Source: Ilyonectria destructans
Taxonomy: Eukaryota > Ascomycota > Sordariomycetes > Hypocreales > Nectriaceae
Reading direction: 5' to 3'
Assembly: GCA_020740775.1 (NCBI GenBank)
Contig: JAHEWK010000022.1
Span: forward strand, 806,001 to 870,000
DNA length: 64,000 bases
Below the pieces are notes generated by a model. It saw nothing but the letters and a program-made list of their open reading frames with translations. It did not search any database and was not told the origin of the DNA. Positions 12,308-24,010 of the stretch are shown here, piece after piece; within the stretch, counting starts at the first letter, position 1, and each line of letters starts with the position of its first letter. A program made the position numbers and the translations under genes.

Positions 12308-12366
12308 CACGTGCCGTGTCGAGTGTCGTGTCGAGTGTCGTGTCGAGTGTCGTGTCGAGTGTCGTA
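12308..12366. repeat. 12-base tandem repeat (GTGTCGAGTGTC)
   Basis: About five copies of a TCGTGTCGAGTG unit lie just downstream of the 3' end of the minus-strand phospholipase relic. A similar GTGTCG-based array occurs at 49140-49215. Confidence 0.8.
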
Positions 12367-12382
12367 TGCATACGTATGTGCA

Positions 12383-13751
12383 TTAGTCCCGACGTCCGCG
12401 TTCCCTATGGTCCGAGCGGCCAAAGTTTGCGTTCAGCTGCTGCGCTTCGACTAGCTCCGACAGACGAAACGGCGACCCGCTGATCGGGTACTCTGGAGAA
12501 CCCTGCTGCAGAGTGATGGAGATGGTGGCATCACCGCTCGTGAACTTGATCTTCTTCCTAAAGTTACCGCAGGAGGTCCAGAAGGACGCACCCGACAACG
12601 TACCAGGTACCCTGGAGCCGTTCACCCTGAACGCGGCCGACGACTGGAGAAGCTTCTGCACTAGAGCGGACAGAGCCTCGTCAGCACATGGACGCAGGCA
12701 GCGGATGGAGCCCGACCCTCGGAACTGCTGACCACGCTGGCTTGGAACGGCGTCCAGCTCAAAGTAGAACAGGCCGGCGACGATGCGTTTCGCCAGTGCG
12801 CAGATGGCGTCCTGAAGAGGGCGGTCCTGATAGACGGAGCGTTTTAGCCGCGGCACCGACCCGGTGTCCAGCGGGGCTACGTGGTCTAGGACGACGTCGA
12901 GGCGGATGCACCTGTCGAAGAGAAAAGACGTCTTGGTGGTCCTGTCAAAGTCATCCATGGTTTTCTTGCCCCGCAGAAGCGACATGCATGCCCAGAACAG
13001 ACGGTATAGAAAATGCCTCTTGAAGAAGCCCGGGCGCTTGTCTGACCCGTGTCCGCGACTTGCGGCCTCGACGCCGGTTCCGAGGCTGATCAGATACTGG
13101 GGCAGAGGTTTGGCGGGGCACAAGGCACGCACTTCTGACTGGGCCAAGCCTGTGGGGTTGTTCTGTACGATGCCTGCATCCTGCCAGCAGGCCTACGCCA
13201 TTGACGTACTTGGGGGGGTAGTAACTTCGGGTGGGTTAGCTAGGAGGACACATGCTGCAAGAGGGTTTGGGATGGCGGAACGGAAGGGGATGTCTGAGAG
13301 GGGATGTCTGATGAGGGTGGGAGAAAATGTCCGAAATGGAGACACGGGGAGAGAGGGGGGGGGGGGGGGCGACAGTCTGTCTGGCAGAAGGAGCGGTGGG
13401 GTCGACGTTGATGTGCAGGGTGACCGAGTGGGGTTCAAGAACACATACGCTGGCGCCGCCGTGCAACTACGACGGGGCGGTCATGGTGGCGGCACCAAAT
13501 ATGGCCTGCAGCGTTAGTTCCAGCGGCAAGCTGTCGTAGAGGGCGTTGTTGAATGATTCAGCGAGGAAGCCGCCGCCTTCGCGTATAGCCTTTCCGACCT
13601 CGGAGAGCGTCGCTGAGCTGGGATCTGGATGACTTGAGTCGAGACCGCGTCCTGAGGCAAGGGCGTGTGCACAGCTCATGTCAAGAAAGAAAAGTACGTG
13701 AACCGCCTTGAACATTCTTTGATTAGGTTGACGGACAGAGGCTTTCCTCAA
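12383..13751 (-). pseudogene. Patatin-like phospholipase relic, copy C
   Basis: The minus strand encodes the middle and C-terminal parts of a patatin-type lipid acyl hydrolase. A fragment ending in NNALYDSLPLELTLQAIFG and MTAPS (13751-13500) is closed by a TAG stop. It is followed by PPKYVNGVG, then, in another frame, DAGIVQNNPTG with the dyad aspartate of the family (codon near 13178-13180), SLGTGVEAASRG, and a 254-residue open C-terminal region down to 12383. The DAG segment is out of frame with PPKYVNGVG, apparently because of four extra bases near 13183-13190. A homopolymer of about 20 G lies near 13350. The RING, DGGGxRG and GxSxG parts are missing. Copy B (59240-60957) is the closest relative of its C-terminal part. 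A dead gene is the simplest reading; an unusual intron could explain part of it. Confidence 0.8.
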
Positions 13752-13759
13752 TTCAGCCC

Positions 13760-14100
13760 GGTTATTGAACTTGGTCCATATCGCACGGAACGGTCACGTA
13801 CACGTGGTAAGAGGACGCTGAGTATGCTACACTACGAACACCCAAGGCCCTGTCTTGACTGCCAGCCACGCCTGGTATGACTGGACGTTCCCTATTGGGA
13901 GATGAAAGAGAGGTAGCGCCGTACTACACTATTGTGTCCTTCTTGGGAACCCATCATTACAAGCCTCATTGCTCTCAAGCCAAGATCACTAAATGTACTA
14001 CCGGCACCCTGTACTCTTTGGAAGGGTGGGGAGGGAAAGGGGGAGGAAAGAGGGTGTATATTGATTGGAGCACTGGCTTACATCATACTATTGAATCTGT
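13760..14100. other. No gene recognised
   Basis: A short spacer between the phospholipase and polymerase relics. I see no domain, repeat or clear splice signals. Confidence 0.4.
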
Positions 14101-14103
14101 GCT

Positions 14104-15367
14104 CTAGCTACCCCAAGTGTGTCGTAGAGGCTGAAGCACCATGCTAGCCAAACCATATGCATCCTCCTTATGTCCGTCTCCGAGACCGAGGTCGTGAACC
14201 CGCCCGCACCTCACCAACCAGTCCCCAAATCCGGCACCTATCTGACCTCTGATACAGCTTAATATCTTCTTCACCATCACCAGCGTTTTTGCGGTCATGA
14301 CTCTGATCACGACACCCGCTGTGAGCATCCTCACCCTGCCAGCGGCCTTCGACCGGGGCGTGTAGTAGCAGTCCAAGAACCCATCGTAGTCGGCTTTCGG
14401 CTCTCTGTTCTCTATCTCGCATATCTCGTCGTTCCCAGTCATGTCTCCAAGCGACACCAGGGTGTTGTTCTCGATCAAACCAAACGTCGTGTAGTGGCAT
14501 GTGATCGTCTCCATGGGCGGGTACAGGCTCCTCCAGAAATCACTCGAGGCACTGTGGTTCGCAGCCTCTATCACGGGGATATTGGCGTACACGGACAGGG
14601 GTCCATCGGACTGATACACCGCTGCCAATCTCCTCAGGTGTTCAGCAGCCCGTCTTTCATCACCGCGGCGCTTACGTGGGCGTACACCGAACTATGTGCT
14701 GCGAGCCTCTTCATGTCGAAGCCGAAGCCGTTGTGGATGGTTACGAAGTCGGGTGACAGGAGTCGGATCACCTCGTACGCCTTCGCAACCGCGTTCTCGG
14801 ATGTCTGCGCCTTGATGAACACGGGCTTCCTGCCATTGTCCAGCTGGATGTCCCTGTGATACCCGAACGTGTATATGCAGTAGCAGACGTCAGGACACGA
14901 CCCGTCACACCCAACCACCGCTGGAGATCGTTATGCTTATCACGGGATCGTGTGGGAGAGGTACACCACCACCACTCGTGTGTGTGCTCTGCTCAATGTC
15001 GAATCCCACTATCCAAAATGGGGGTGCATCGACACATCTAACGAGTCCTGGACCGCCACCAGACCCGCGTCCGAACCCGGCCATCGCCACGAGCCTCAAC
15101 AACCACAACTCCGTGCGGGAGGGGATGTAACCAGACCTTGCGCCAGGGTCGTCCGCGTCTATGTTGGGGACCGTGTCGTCGGGTGTCTCGACTACGATGT
15201 CGGCTGTTGCCACCATCCTGTCCAAACCCCTTGCCATCCTGTAGGAGACCCTTGGTGTCGAGGTCGAGTCTAGGCACGTCCTCCATCCAGCTCGAGATTA
15301 TCGCCCAACCCGCGTCCATCAGTGCGATCAAATGCTCGCGGAGGGGATGGTAACATATTGTAACCAT
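14104..15367 (-). pseudogene. B-family DNA polymerase, 3'-5' exonuclease region, broken
   Basis: Four consecutive protein-like pieces lie in changing frames on the minus strand: about 15367-15245, 15245-14905, 14918-14634 and 14628-14104. The second piece has WIVGFDIEQS followed by PLPHDPVISI, matching the Exo I motif (FDIE, then DPVI) of B-family DNA polymerases. The third has YTFGYH, then LSPDFVTIHNGFGFDMKRL, matching Exo II (N-x3-FD). The last piece is not recognised, and no palm motifs (SLYPS, DTD) follow, so only the N-terminal part survives. At least three frame breaks separate the pieces and none looks like a normal intron. Both cellular and large-DNA-virus polymerases have this layout; the sequence alone does not decide the source. 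Confidence 0.6.
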
Positions 15368-15475
15368 GCTAAAGCAAAACTTTGAGGTAACCTAAATTGA
15401 GCCCTGGCCCTGGCACTCTGCATATCTAACTTCGCAACGCACACTAAATACCAGCGCAGTCTAAGGACACCCGGC
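15346..15475 (-). promoter_or_regulatory. Leader of the polymerase relic, duplicated at 41031-41155
   Basis: The segment around the presumed start codon and about 110 bases upstream recurs at 41031-41155 with roughly 85-90% identity by eye. Shared blocks include GGTAACATATTGTAACCATG, CTAAATTGAGCCCTGG and ACCAGCGCAG. The coding body is absent from the second copy. The conserved piece therefore looks like a 5' flank or an element terminus rather than part of a coding repeat. Confidence 0.5.
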
Positions 15476-17300
15476 GAAAGTGTTTATCATCTTGCGCGAC
15501 AAGCCTCTTGAACTCAGCTTTTAAAGGTAGAAGAGAAGGCAGAAGAGAAGAGAGGGGGAATGTCAGTGAACAGGCTTGGATGCGAACTAAGTTGCAATTA
15601 AACAGGCGCGAACGCCGATCGGCCGTGGATCGGCCGTGTTGTTGCCAGCCACGTTAGGAGATCTAGCTACGAGTCAAGACGATTATGTTCAGGTTTCTCA
15701 CTTTCTAGGCACAGATGGTTCATGGTCCCGCCTGCCAATAGAAGACCCCACATGTTGCACCTACAAAGAATTGGAGCATTCGCAGGTTAGGTGTGTGTGC
15801 TCCTCTTTTCCGTCTTCCATTCACGTCGGAACGACGCGTTTGTATACCATCGAGCCAGTGTGGTCTACAGAACGAACAGCGTCAGGCAGCTGTGTCCGGC
15901 GCATGCTTGATGTGATATCGCGATAAAGATGCAAGTTTCGAAACCGGTACGTGGATCGATGCGCTGTGATACAGAGCGACGCGAACATGTGGGCATGAGA
16001 GTTCGGAGCTAAACAATGTTTCCTTTTCTCGCTCTTTCTCTTGCTACTTCTGCGGAAAACTGTATAGACATATTTTAAGATGTGGAGCATGCGACAGCTT
16101 CCTACCTGCGGTATAGTAGGTAGCTGAGGCATATATTCATCCAACTCAAGATTTACTCAGCCTAGATCAAGTTGGGCAACCGGACGGAACAGATGGTACA
16201 ACCAAGCTCGCTGCGCAAGTGTGTTTGAGTTTGGAACCAGTTTTCTACCGTCTGACGTTGATGATCATCCATGTATAGATACACACCCTCAAAGGAATTG
16301 CCACCTTTGCGAGTGTCGGTATGTATGTCGGAGCATTTCCGCCAGTAGTGTTCACGATTTTCCCCTCTCTATCAAATTGACCAGACGGCTTAACTTTAGC
16401 ATGGACTGCGTTACACTTTACATGGTCAGTCCGACTCTATTTGTTCTGAGCCGCGCGCGTACACGAGCTCCTTTCCGCAACATTCAGTCGTACAGCTTGT
16501 GCCGCGCCCACAAGCATTCTGTGAGAGGAAATGTAGAAACAAGGAGACGTTGGCACTAATTCTGCACCTCTTTTGGATGCAGGTCGCCTACTGAGTCTGT
16601 GAGTGACTGTCCCTATTAGCTGTATGTATACGTGCCGAGCATCCGTGGGCAGACTGTAAACCGTGGTGAGACTGACAGCGCCATGGGCCCATGGCGCACT
16701 CTCGAACCAGAAATGTGACACATAAGTTCTTGCATACCATCTCTTCTTTGTTTACCGTAGCCGGAAGCCTCTGTCCGATGCGAAGGTGACGGACAATGAC
16801 TAGAGCATGTTGGACGTCGTGAAGTGACTACACTCCACGCACCCTGGTTTTGGTCTGTAGCTGCCTCACATACAGCGCTTCTTGTGGTGCATCAGGAAGA
16901 TTTTAAAAATATCTGGGAAACCCGTTTTAGCAAGTCAAGCCCTTTTGCACCGTAGGCACGTTGACCTAATCGGCCACCATCCGACCTCTCGTCGCCACGC
17001 CTGTAAGGCGAGGGTGCTTCGTGCGATGCCCCTTGAAACGTGTTTCAGCGATGAAAGGAGAAAATGAGCTGCTGCATCTAGTGAGTAAAAAGTCATAGTA
17101 GGCTTTTTTCTTTTAAATCTGACGTGGACGGCTGTGTCGATTCTTCCCTGACAGTTCGTGTTGAGTCAAGGAACTGCTGGCTCAGCTCAGGGACACGAAC
17201 AGTTGCGGCGTCTTTGTGGCTGACCGCGGCGAATTGAACGAAGGCTGGCCCTTGATGTTGCAACACGCTCGGGACATATAAACATCACCTTGGCCGAGTT
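15476..17300. other. No gene recognised
   Basis: About 1.8 kb without a recognisable domain. It contains a 20-base perfect palindrome at 16678-16697 and short possible upstream sequence of the gene at 17321. Confidence 0.45.
16678..16697. repeat. 20-base perfect palindrome
   Basis: GCGCCATGGGCCCATGGCGC reads the same on both strands with no spacer. It stands alone in otherwise unremarkable sequence, with no adjoining gene model. Confidence 0.9.
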
Positions 17301-17320
17301 GGGTGCGCAAGCCTGGCAGA

Positions 17321-17875
17321 ATGGATATCAGGGACAACATCGCCGAAGCGTTGGAACGCATCGATTTCTTGACGAATCAGGCCACCACGTACGAACGCTA
17401 CAAGCTGAGCCGGGCTCGCGAGATGCTTCGGTCGTGCATGGATAATGAGGCACTCTGGCGCCACGAGCAAATCGCTTGCGGGAGAGCAAGAGGGCTTGTA
17501 GACTTCCTAGGCGTGTACTCGAGACATCAGGTCGGTTTGGACGTCCGTCGGTTCGACCCCGATGGGTATCTTGTACCCAAGGCTGTCAAAACCGACACAT
17601 TACTGGAGAAATTTTCCGAAGATACCCTCGAGGAAGCGAATGCAATCGGCTGTGTTCTCGGGGTCCCTCAGGAACGAGAGGAACCTTGGGATGTGGTGAT
17701 CCATACGCGTGCCACAGCAAGCGGACGACAGCGTGGACCGGGGAGCGAGGCAGAGTACGGCAGCGCTGACGGCGACGATAAGGCGGAAGACTCGGACCCG
17801 TTCTCCGACGAAGAAGAGGACGAAGACGCAGTGTGGGCGGACAGCAGTGCGGGACACAGGTGGTGGTATATCTAA
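17321..17875 (+). CDS. Hypothetical protein with acidic C-terminal tail
   Basis: An uninterrupted 184-residue frame. I chose the start at MDIRDNIAE because the six in-frame residues before it look like leader sequence. The first 130 or so residues are mixed and look like a folded protein (LERIDFLTNQ, YKLSRAREML, RRFDPDGYLVPKA). The last 40 are strongly acidic (DDKAEDSDPF, SDEEEDEDA) and end in WWYI. I recognise no family. Codon use is GC-rich at third positions, like the P450 and chitinase, which supports coding. It lies about 565 bp upstream of the TFIIE-alpha-like gene on the same strand. Acidic tails are common in nuclear and chromatin proteins, but that is only a hint. The true 3' end could lie in a further exon, because a GGTGGTGGTATATC donor-like stretch sits at the stop. 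Confidence 0.55.
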   Translation: MDIRDNIAEALERIDFLTNQATTYERYKLSRAREMLRSCMDNEALWRHEQIACGRARGLVDFLGVYSRHQVGLDVRRFDPDGYLVPKAVKTDTLLEKFSEDTLEEANAIGCVLGVPQEREEPWDVVIHTRATASGRQRGPGSEAEYGSADGDDKAEDSDPFSDEEEDEDAVWADSSAGHRWWYI

Positions 17876-18439
17876 AGGCGAGGCGCAGGACGCGGACGCA
17901 TTGGTGGTAGCTACAACACAGATGCAATAATGCGATGTAATGCAGTGCTCTCACCAGGCATTCCTCCTCCCTAGTATAGGATAGTGTATGTAGTGATCTC
18001 AGTGGAGTGTATCACTGTATTTGCTGAGGTTGGATCTTGCGCGCGGCGGAGCCAAAGGTTGAAGGTGAACCGCGGACAATAGACGATAGACGACGAAAAC
18101 TAGAGGTCGCTTCAGTGGGCGTGCGATGTAATGACCATACACTAGCCAGCACAGATGACTCGGGACAACCCACAAACAAATGTAACGGTTCCATCGTTCT
18201 ATTGTACTGGCCAACGCAGTCTGCTACATGTCCACTGCACGTCTGAACAAGGCACACATGTCCTCTACAGTATGCGGTAAATCCACCGTCATGAACGAGA
18301 ACGCAGAGGCCGCCTGGAATATACCACTTATATGTGTATATGGATCCCGCAGAAGCCGATTGCTTTCGAGCGAACGTGGGTGTGATGAATAGAGACGGCT
18401 TCGCCTCAAGCCTGGATCCTCGAGGAGCAGATTGGCGTT

Positions 18440-19214
18440 ATGGAAGCCGCACAGCGGCTGCTACGGTGCGTTGCACGGTCTTTCCATACCGCTGAGCAAG
18501 TGGTCATAGTTGACCTGCTCACCCAACGACAGATGTGAGTTTGGCAGTTGTGGCGGTAGGCACTCACTAATAGCGATTTAGTCTGTCATTGCACGAACTG
18601 TCGCACCATCTAGAGCTGTCCGTGAGGCGCATCCAAGCCCACTGCAATGAGCTGGAGAGTGCTCGGATGCTGGAGCTGTATGTCATTTCAGATGTTCCTT
18701 GTATAGTACCCACACACCACTTACCTATTACTCACTCACCACTCGCCAACAACTCAATTATCGCTCACCTTTTAGTCACTTATCGCTTACCTTTCGCTCA
18801 CTTGTCTCGTGCAGACATCAGGTCGACATGGTCAACACGTACTGCTTCATCAACTACGCGGCAGCCATCCATGCCATCAGGTGGAGATTGAGCACAATCC
18901 GGAAAGAAACCGAAACACTAAAGTCGACAGATCCTGAACACTACTGTGCGCGGTGCGACATCGTGTGGCCCGTCCTCGACCTGGTGGATCAGGACAGTCC
19001 AGATGGACTGCTGTGCACAAGGTGCCGCGGGCTCACCGCGCTACTCCAGAAGGAAGACGTTTCGGTGGGCCTTTTTGCTGATCTGGGGTTCTTTGAGCTC
19101 CGTCTCCGCGAAGTCGATCAGACGCTTCCGGCTTCGTCCTTCTGGGCTGCGTACAAGATGCTCCCGGAGAGCGAAAGGATCCAGCAAGAAAGCTATCAGA
19201 TGGCAAGGCACTGA
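18440..19214 (+). CDS. TFIIE-alpha-like protein, short form
   Basis: Three exons join in frame: 18440-18534, 18582-18677 and 18815-19214. The introns are 47 and 137 nt with GTGAGT and GTATGT donors and TTTAG and TGCAG acceptors. They give about 196 residues. Residues 1-65 match the winged-helix part of TFIIE-alpha (MEAAQRLLRCVARSFHTAEQ, then VIVDLLTQ, LSLHELSHHLELSVRRIQ). Next come NTYCFINYAAAIHAIRWRL and a zinc ribbon with two CxxC pairs (YCARCDIVWPVLDLVDQ ... LLCTRCRG). A short helical part (VSVGLFADLGFFELRLREVD) follows, and the protein ends. TFIIE-alpha helps recruit and stimulate TFIIH at RNA polymerase II promoters. Fungal versions are usually about twice this long, with an acidic C-terminus that is absent here. 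It is probably a shortened paralog rather than the housekeeping gene. Confidence 0.8.
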
Positions 19215-20560
19215 CGGGGGACGTACACGTAGTGTGCCTCGGAAATGGTAGGACACCGATGTTGATGCATCATCCGCAATGGAACTCAATGCAAGAAAGC
19301 TTTCTGTTCGCCATTCCAACCAAAGAAAAGGAGACTCAATGGGGATCACGTACTAGTTGACCGTCAGAGCTAGCTACACATTGATCCTTGCCTTAGTACG
19401 CACTCTCCACTCCGTCATCCAGATCCTAGCGCAGCGAGGCTCTCCGAACTTCAGTAAAAGCAAGGCACAGGCTGGCGATTGTTCACCTTTGTAGATCAAG
19501 CTCATGACACCGCAGTAACTGCGCAGACACGGATTATTTGCTATGAGCCGAGCAGATTCCGCGAACGGCTAGGCTAGAAAATGGTCGCGAACACACACTA
19601 GAAGAACCGAGTGTCACTGTCGCGCTCGGCCGGAAAAGGCATGTGGTATAGGGTACTCCATTCATCCACGCGTAGCGAGCTTGTTCGGACACACACCTCA
19701 TTTGTCGCTACGCGTGTATGTCTGTGTGTGTGTATGTTATGTGAGTGTGTGTGTGTGGGGTGGGGGGGGGGGGTATGTATGTGAGTGTTTGTGTGTGTGT
19801 GTGTGTGTTCTGACCGTGTTGAGATTGGTTGACAGATCTGTCAGATCCGCTTCTGATACTTAGTGGGAGACGCCTTTACTATGAGAACGATGGTTAGGGA
19901 TCATCAGATGAAGATGGTGAGAGCATACATGGCAAGAAGAAGTTTTCGAACAAATACTCGGCAAATTTGAACAAGGAATCGCGGAGCTTGGCCTGTCGGT
20001 CTGCGTCACCCAAGTCAATACCTTCACCCCCATCAATTGGAAGATCCGCGGACTCAAAGAATGCACGTAGGAAGTTGCCCTTAGTGGCTTGGGCGGACCG
20101 CAGGAGCCCAATTAAGGACTGTTACGCGAGTGCAGCCAGGGCCGCGTCTGCTCCAAGCAGTTCGCCTGGCCTGGCACCTGGGTGCATGTGACAAGAGCGT
20201 CCAGAGAGCTTAGGTAGGGGATCGAAAGGCTTGGATCGAGCCCATCATTCGGCTCATCGCTCTGAACTTGTGTCGTGACAGCTGGCGTCGTGTTCAACTC
20301 CACGGCTTCTCCTTTTCCATCCCCAATAGCACCTTTCTGTTTCCGACAAGAGAATGTCTCCTTGTCAGGTCCGTGACGATTGTGAGTCACAAAGGACTGC
20401 CCCGTGACTCCTGGCACTCCTGGCACTCCCCCACGCGAGGCCTGCCGCTCGACCTCAGTATCCGAACCTGGACTGGTCTGAGCCAATCTGTTAGAATCTG
20501 TTCGGCGGCCGACAGCATAGTATGACGGTCAGGAGGGTGGCGACTCAGGCCGCGAAAACG
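19215..20560. repeat. Repeat patchwork with TG microsatellite
   Basis: A TG-rich microsatellite spans about 19715-19815. Around it are pieces of the dispersed family, including GTCATTTGTCGCTACG near 19690 and GACAGATCTGTCAGATCCGC near 19830. At 20130-20400 is a block, in the opposite orientation, that resembles 6090-6300 of the inverted-repeat arm. No gene recognised. Confidence 0.6.
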
Positions 20561-23090
20561 AGCGTGCGCCTAGAATAGATTGGCCCTCACCCTCTACGGA
20601 TCCCCGAGTCGCTTGTCAACTGTAGACAGGAAGACCCCGTCGCTGTCTTCGACACCGGGAGTGCAGTGAAGACTGATACTGGATGCGTAGCGACAAATGA
20701 CGTCTTGTGTCTGAACAAGCTCGCTACGCATGGATGGAGGGGTGGATGGATGAACCCTCAAGATCGATCCGTTCGGGCGACGCGTAAGACGATGCGATGG
20801 AGCGCGCATTCTTAGAGAGCCTGAAAAAGGTCATCTACTTGTGTGGTGCGGGGTCTAGGGGTGCATGTGAATCAAGGGTCCGGCTTAGACTTTTGGATAT
20901 GTCTTGAGAGTTTAGTCATGTGTTGTGTGTCGTTTGACGTGTGTTTGTGGAGCGCGTCGTGTGTCGTCTCCAGCCTCGTCGTGATCGTGGGGACACACAA
21001 GACCACAAATGTTCGCCATGACGTAGCGACGAGTGCGCATGGGAACGAAAGAACAGAACGAGAGACCGAAAGGAAGAGAAGTGGGGGGTAGAGGGTAGGG
21101 GGTAGGGGGTTAGGGCGAAGCTTGAGCAACAAACGCCCAGTGATGTCCTGAGGAGTGGTGTCCTAAGGAGAGCAGTGACACTCTTGCCAGAAGCTCGACG
21201 AGACGGAGATGACAGGAGGGGTTGACAAACAAACGCGGAGGTCATTTACCAAGTTTGAAGCGGATGTGGGCAGACAAGGTGGGTAATGGCACCCCGTTCA
21301 TACACACACCGCGAGGAAGGTGTAGGGCATTGCGGGACTCTACAAGACGAGACAAAACCTTTTCAGACATTCGAAGACATTCGACGACACTACAGGACAC
21401 TACGAGACCGTCCTGTGAGTGTTGACTTGATAAAAATGGATGTTGCATGGGGTCAAGCGGGCGAAACCATAAGGGGGAGCGTAAGGTGTGCCCCTCTTCT
21501 TCGGACCGGGCCTGGCCCATCATTCGGCTCGTTGCTCTAAACTTGGGTCGTGGCAGCTGGGTCGTGGCAGCTGGGTTGGGATTGGTCGACAGATCCGATA
21601 GATCTGCGAGATCTGCTTCGTGGTCTCTGCAAGCTCGGCTTTGTCGTTTCCGATCATGCATGCGACTTTGATCGTCGCTCAGGGCAGGGGCGTGGTGAGT
21701 GAGCAATCGTCGCACATGCATCTTGAATGAACGTCTTGCCGTAGTGTCTGCCGGCTTCGATGCTTTGTGACATGCGTGCACTTGGAGGGGTTTCATTTGC
21801 TGCGGACGGAAACCGAATGAGGGGTTGCACCTTACTGTTTCCAACAAGAAAAGTCTCCTTGCCGGGTCCGTGACGGTGATTGATTGTGAGTCACAAAGAA
21901 CTGCCCCGCGAGTGGATCAAATGTCCGGAGTGAGTAATGTCTCCTGCTTGAGAACTCAGGTTTGACTAGATGACGTATGTACTTTGACACGTGTATGCCA
22001 TAGTATGCACGTCAACCACGGACAGGAAGAGCCACCGTCTTCGACACCAGGGGTGCGGCTGGCGTCTGTGTCCAGACCCCGCGAAAAGCTTGTCACCAAC
22101 GACTTGCTCAAGGTTGATCCACTTAAAAGTGCGACAAAATGAAGCTTTGGGGTGTGTGGTTTCGAATGTGTGGTTTCAGTGTGTGGCTTGACGTGTCAAC
22201 GTGTGTTCATCGTCGGTCGTAACTCGGGCTAAAATGCGGAAAACGTTCAACAGCGCCAGACATTGTGGAGGAGGCAGATTAGGGCATTGAGGAGCATTTC
22301 GCAGCATGACCGGTCCGGATTGCTGAGAGCAGTGGCTCTCCTGCCAGAAGGCTGACGAGATGGAGATGAAACAGAGGATCGACAAACAAACGCGTGGGCA
22401 AGGAAGTGACGACTGAGAGATTAGAGCAAATGATGGCAGCAGACGATAACGGTGAGATGGCGAGGGTCGACCGGCGAGGGTCGGGAGAGACTGGCGGAGC
22501 ATGGAGCAACGTGCGAACGCTGAGAAATGGCGTTTGCTCGTTACGTCAAAGGACAGGCTGGAAAGCATTTCGCTGCTGATCGAAGAAGAGGCGTGATGTT
22601 GGGTGCTGCGAAGTCACAATGCCGTTTGCCAAGTTTGAAGCGGGTGTGGGTGGGTAATCGCACTCGGCAAAGCAGGTGAAACAAAACACCGCACACTCAC
22701 CTGGACATTTGGCTATGAAAAGTGGATTCCGTGTGTGGTGTATTTCTTCACCCGCTTGCCCGGTTCATACACACGCCGACGACGAAGAAGGTGTGCCGAA
22801 ACACCGACTAGGAAGGCGTAGGGCATTGCGGGGCCCTGCAAGACATGATGAGACGTACCAAGTCCTTTTCAGACATTCGAAGACACTAGGAGACACTCGA
22901 AATACACGGAGACATGACAAGACAGGACAAGACGCTACAAGACACGACAAGACGCTACAAGACACGACAAGACGCTACATTCACAGTGGTCGAAATCAAC
23001 TCACAAAAAAGAGACTGGAGGCAGCCAGACACCGACACTGAACTCACATATGTGTGCGTCGTTGTACACCACGGTACTGCAAAGTATCCG
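20560..23090 (-). repeat. Dispersed repeat family, copy 3, inverted
   Basis: Read on the minus strand, this copy follows copy 1 from about 2640 to 4750, including the same open frames, the same GACACTACAAGAC satellite at about 21340-21420 and the module with AAGCTTTTCGCGGGG at about 22080. It keeps the roughly 200 bp deleted from copy 1. It differs from copies 1 and 2 by scattered substitutions, so it is the older or less recently exchanged copy. Confidence 0.8.
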
Positions 23091-23900
23091 ACGTCGCCTG
23101 GACTATCCACCTATCGTACCATACAGTACCGTACCCGCGCTTTATGGTCGACCCTACGACAGCACGCCCCATCCCCTGTCGACGTGGACGTCTTAGACCA
23201 CTCGACCACTCGACCTGGACAACTGGAGTGCTGGGCTGGTGGCTGAGGTCGTGTTCACCTAACCGTGTTGAGTTGTCATGTCTTGTTGAGTTTCAAACGT
23301 ACTGGGTCGGGAGAGGGCCCCTCAGTTGTCACTGTACTTGCAGGGCGAGGTTCGGGCAACCCATGCGATGGATGGTCTGGCACATCCCTTTGAGTGCGGT
23401 AAGGCTCCAACCTCGTACCGGACAGGGGCTGTCGCCAATAGGGGCCGCTGGCTAAACGGTACATACGCACCGCTGCTATTTTGGCTAGTGGTAAAGTACC
23501 GGCTAAGCCACATGCTACATCGAGCAACCTCACTTTTCTCGCGTTTCTCAATGTACCGCGGAGGGCTGTGGGACGCTGCGAGAAAAGGTACGCATTTGGA
23601 GCCTTACCGCACTCAAAGGGATAGAGCAATTCACCCCGCCACACGGGCAAAAGAAAACAGGGCACACCAAAGGGCATGGACGCCACTGAGTGACGAATAT
23701 GTCGATCACTAAGCTCCTCGGTCGCATGGGGCACTGGTCTAGTATTGTTGTCAAGCCCCTTCCGTGTGCCCTGTTTTTCTTGGCCCGTTTGCTCGCTTAC
23801 ACACACGCTGACGACAAAGAATATGCGCAGATATTGCGGGACCTTGCAGTATAGTACGAGACGCGAAGACACGACAAGACACGACAAGGCACGACAAGAC

Positions 23901-24010
23901 ACTACAACACACTACAACACACTACAACACACTACAACACACTACAACACACTACAACACACTACAACACACTACAACACACTACAACACACTACAACAC
24001 ACTACAACAC
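23901..24010. repeat. Decamer array (ACTACAACAC)n
   Basis: Eleven exact head-to-tail copies of a 10-base unit. On both sides lie degenerate CACGACAAGACACTACAAGAC sequences (23865-23900 and 24010-24035, and the reverse complement at 24195-24260), from which the perfect array probably grew. Confidence 0.95.

Noticed and set aside
12864..13517. 217-residue plus-strand frame over phospholipase copy C
   Set aside because: It is the antisense shadow of the minus-strand relic, whose motifs (SLGTG, DAG) are clear.
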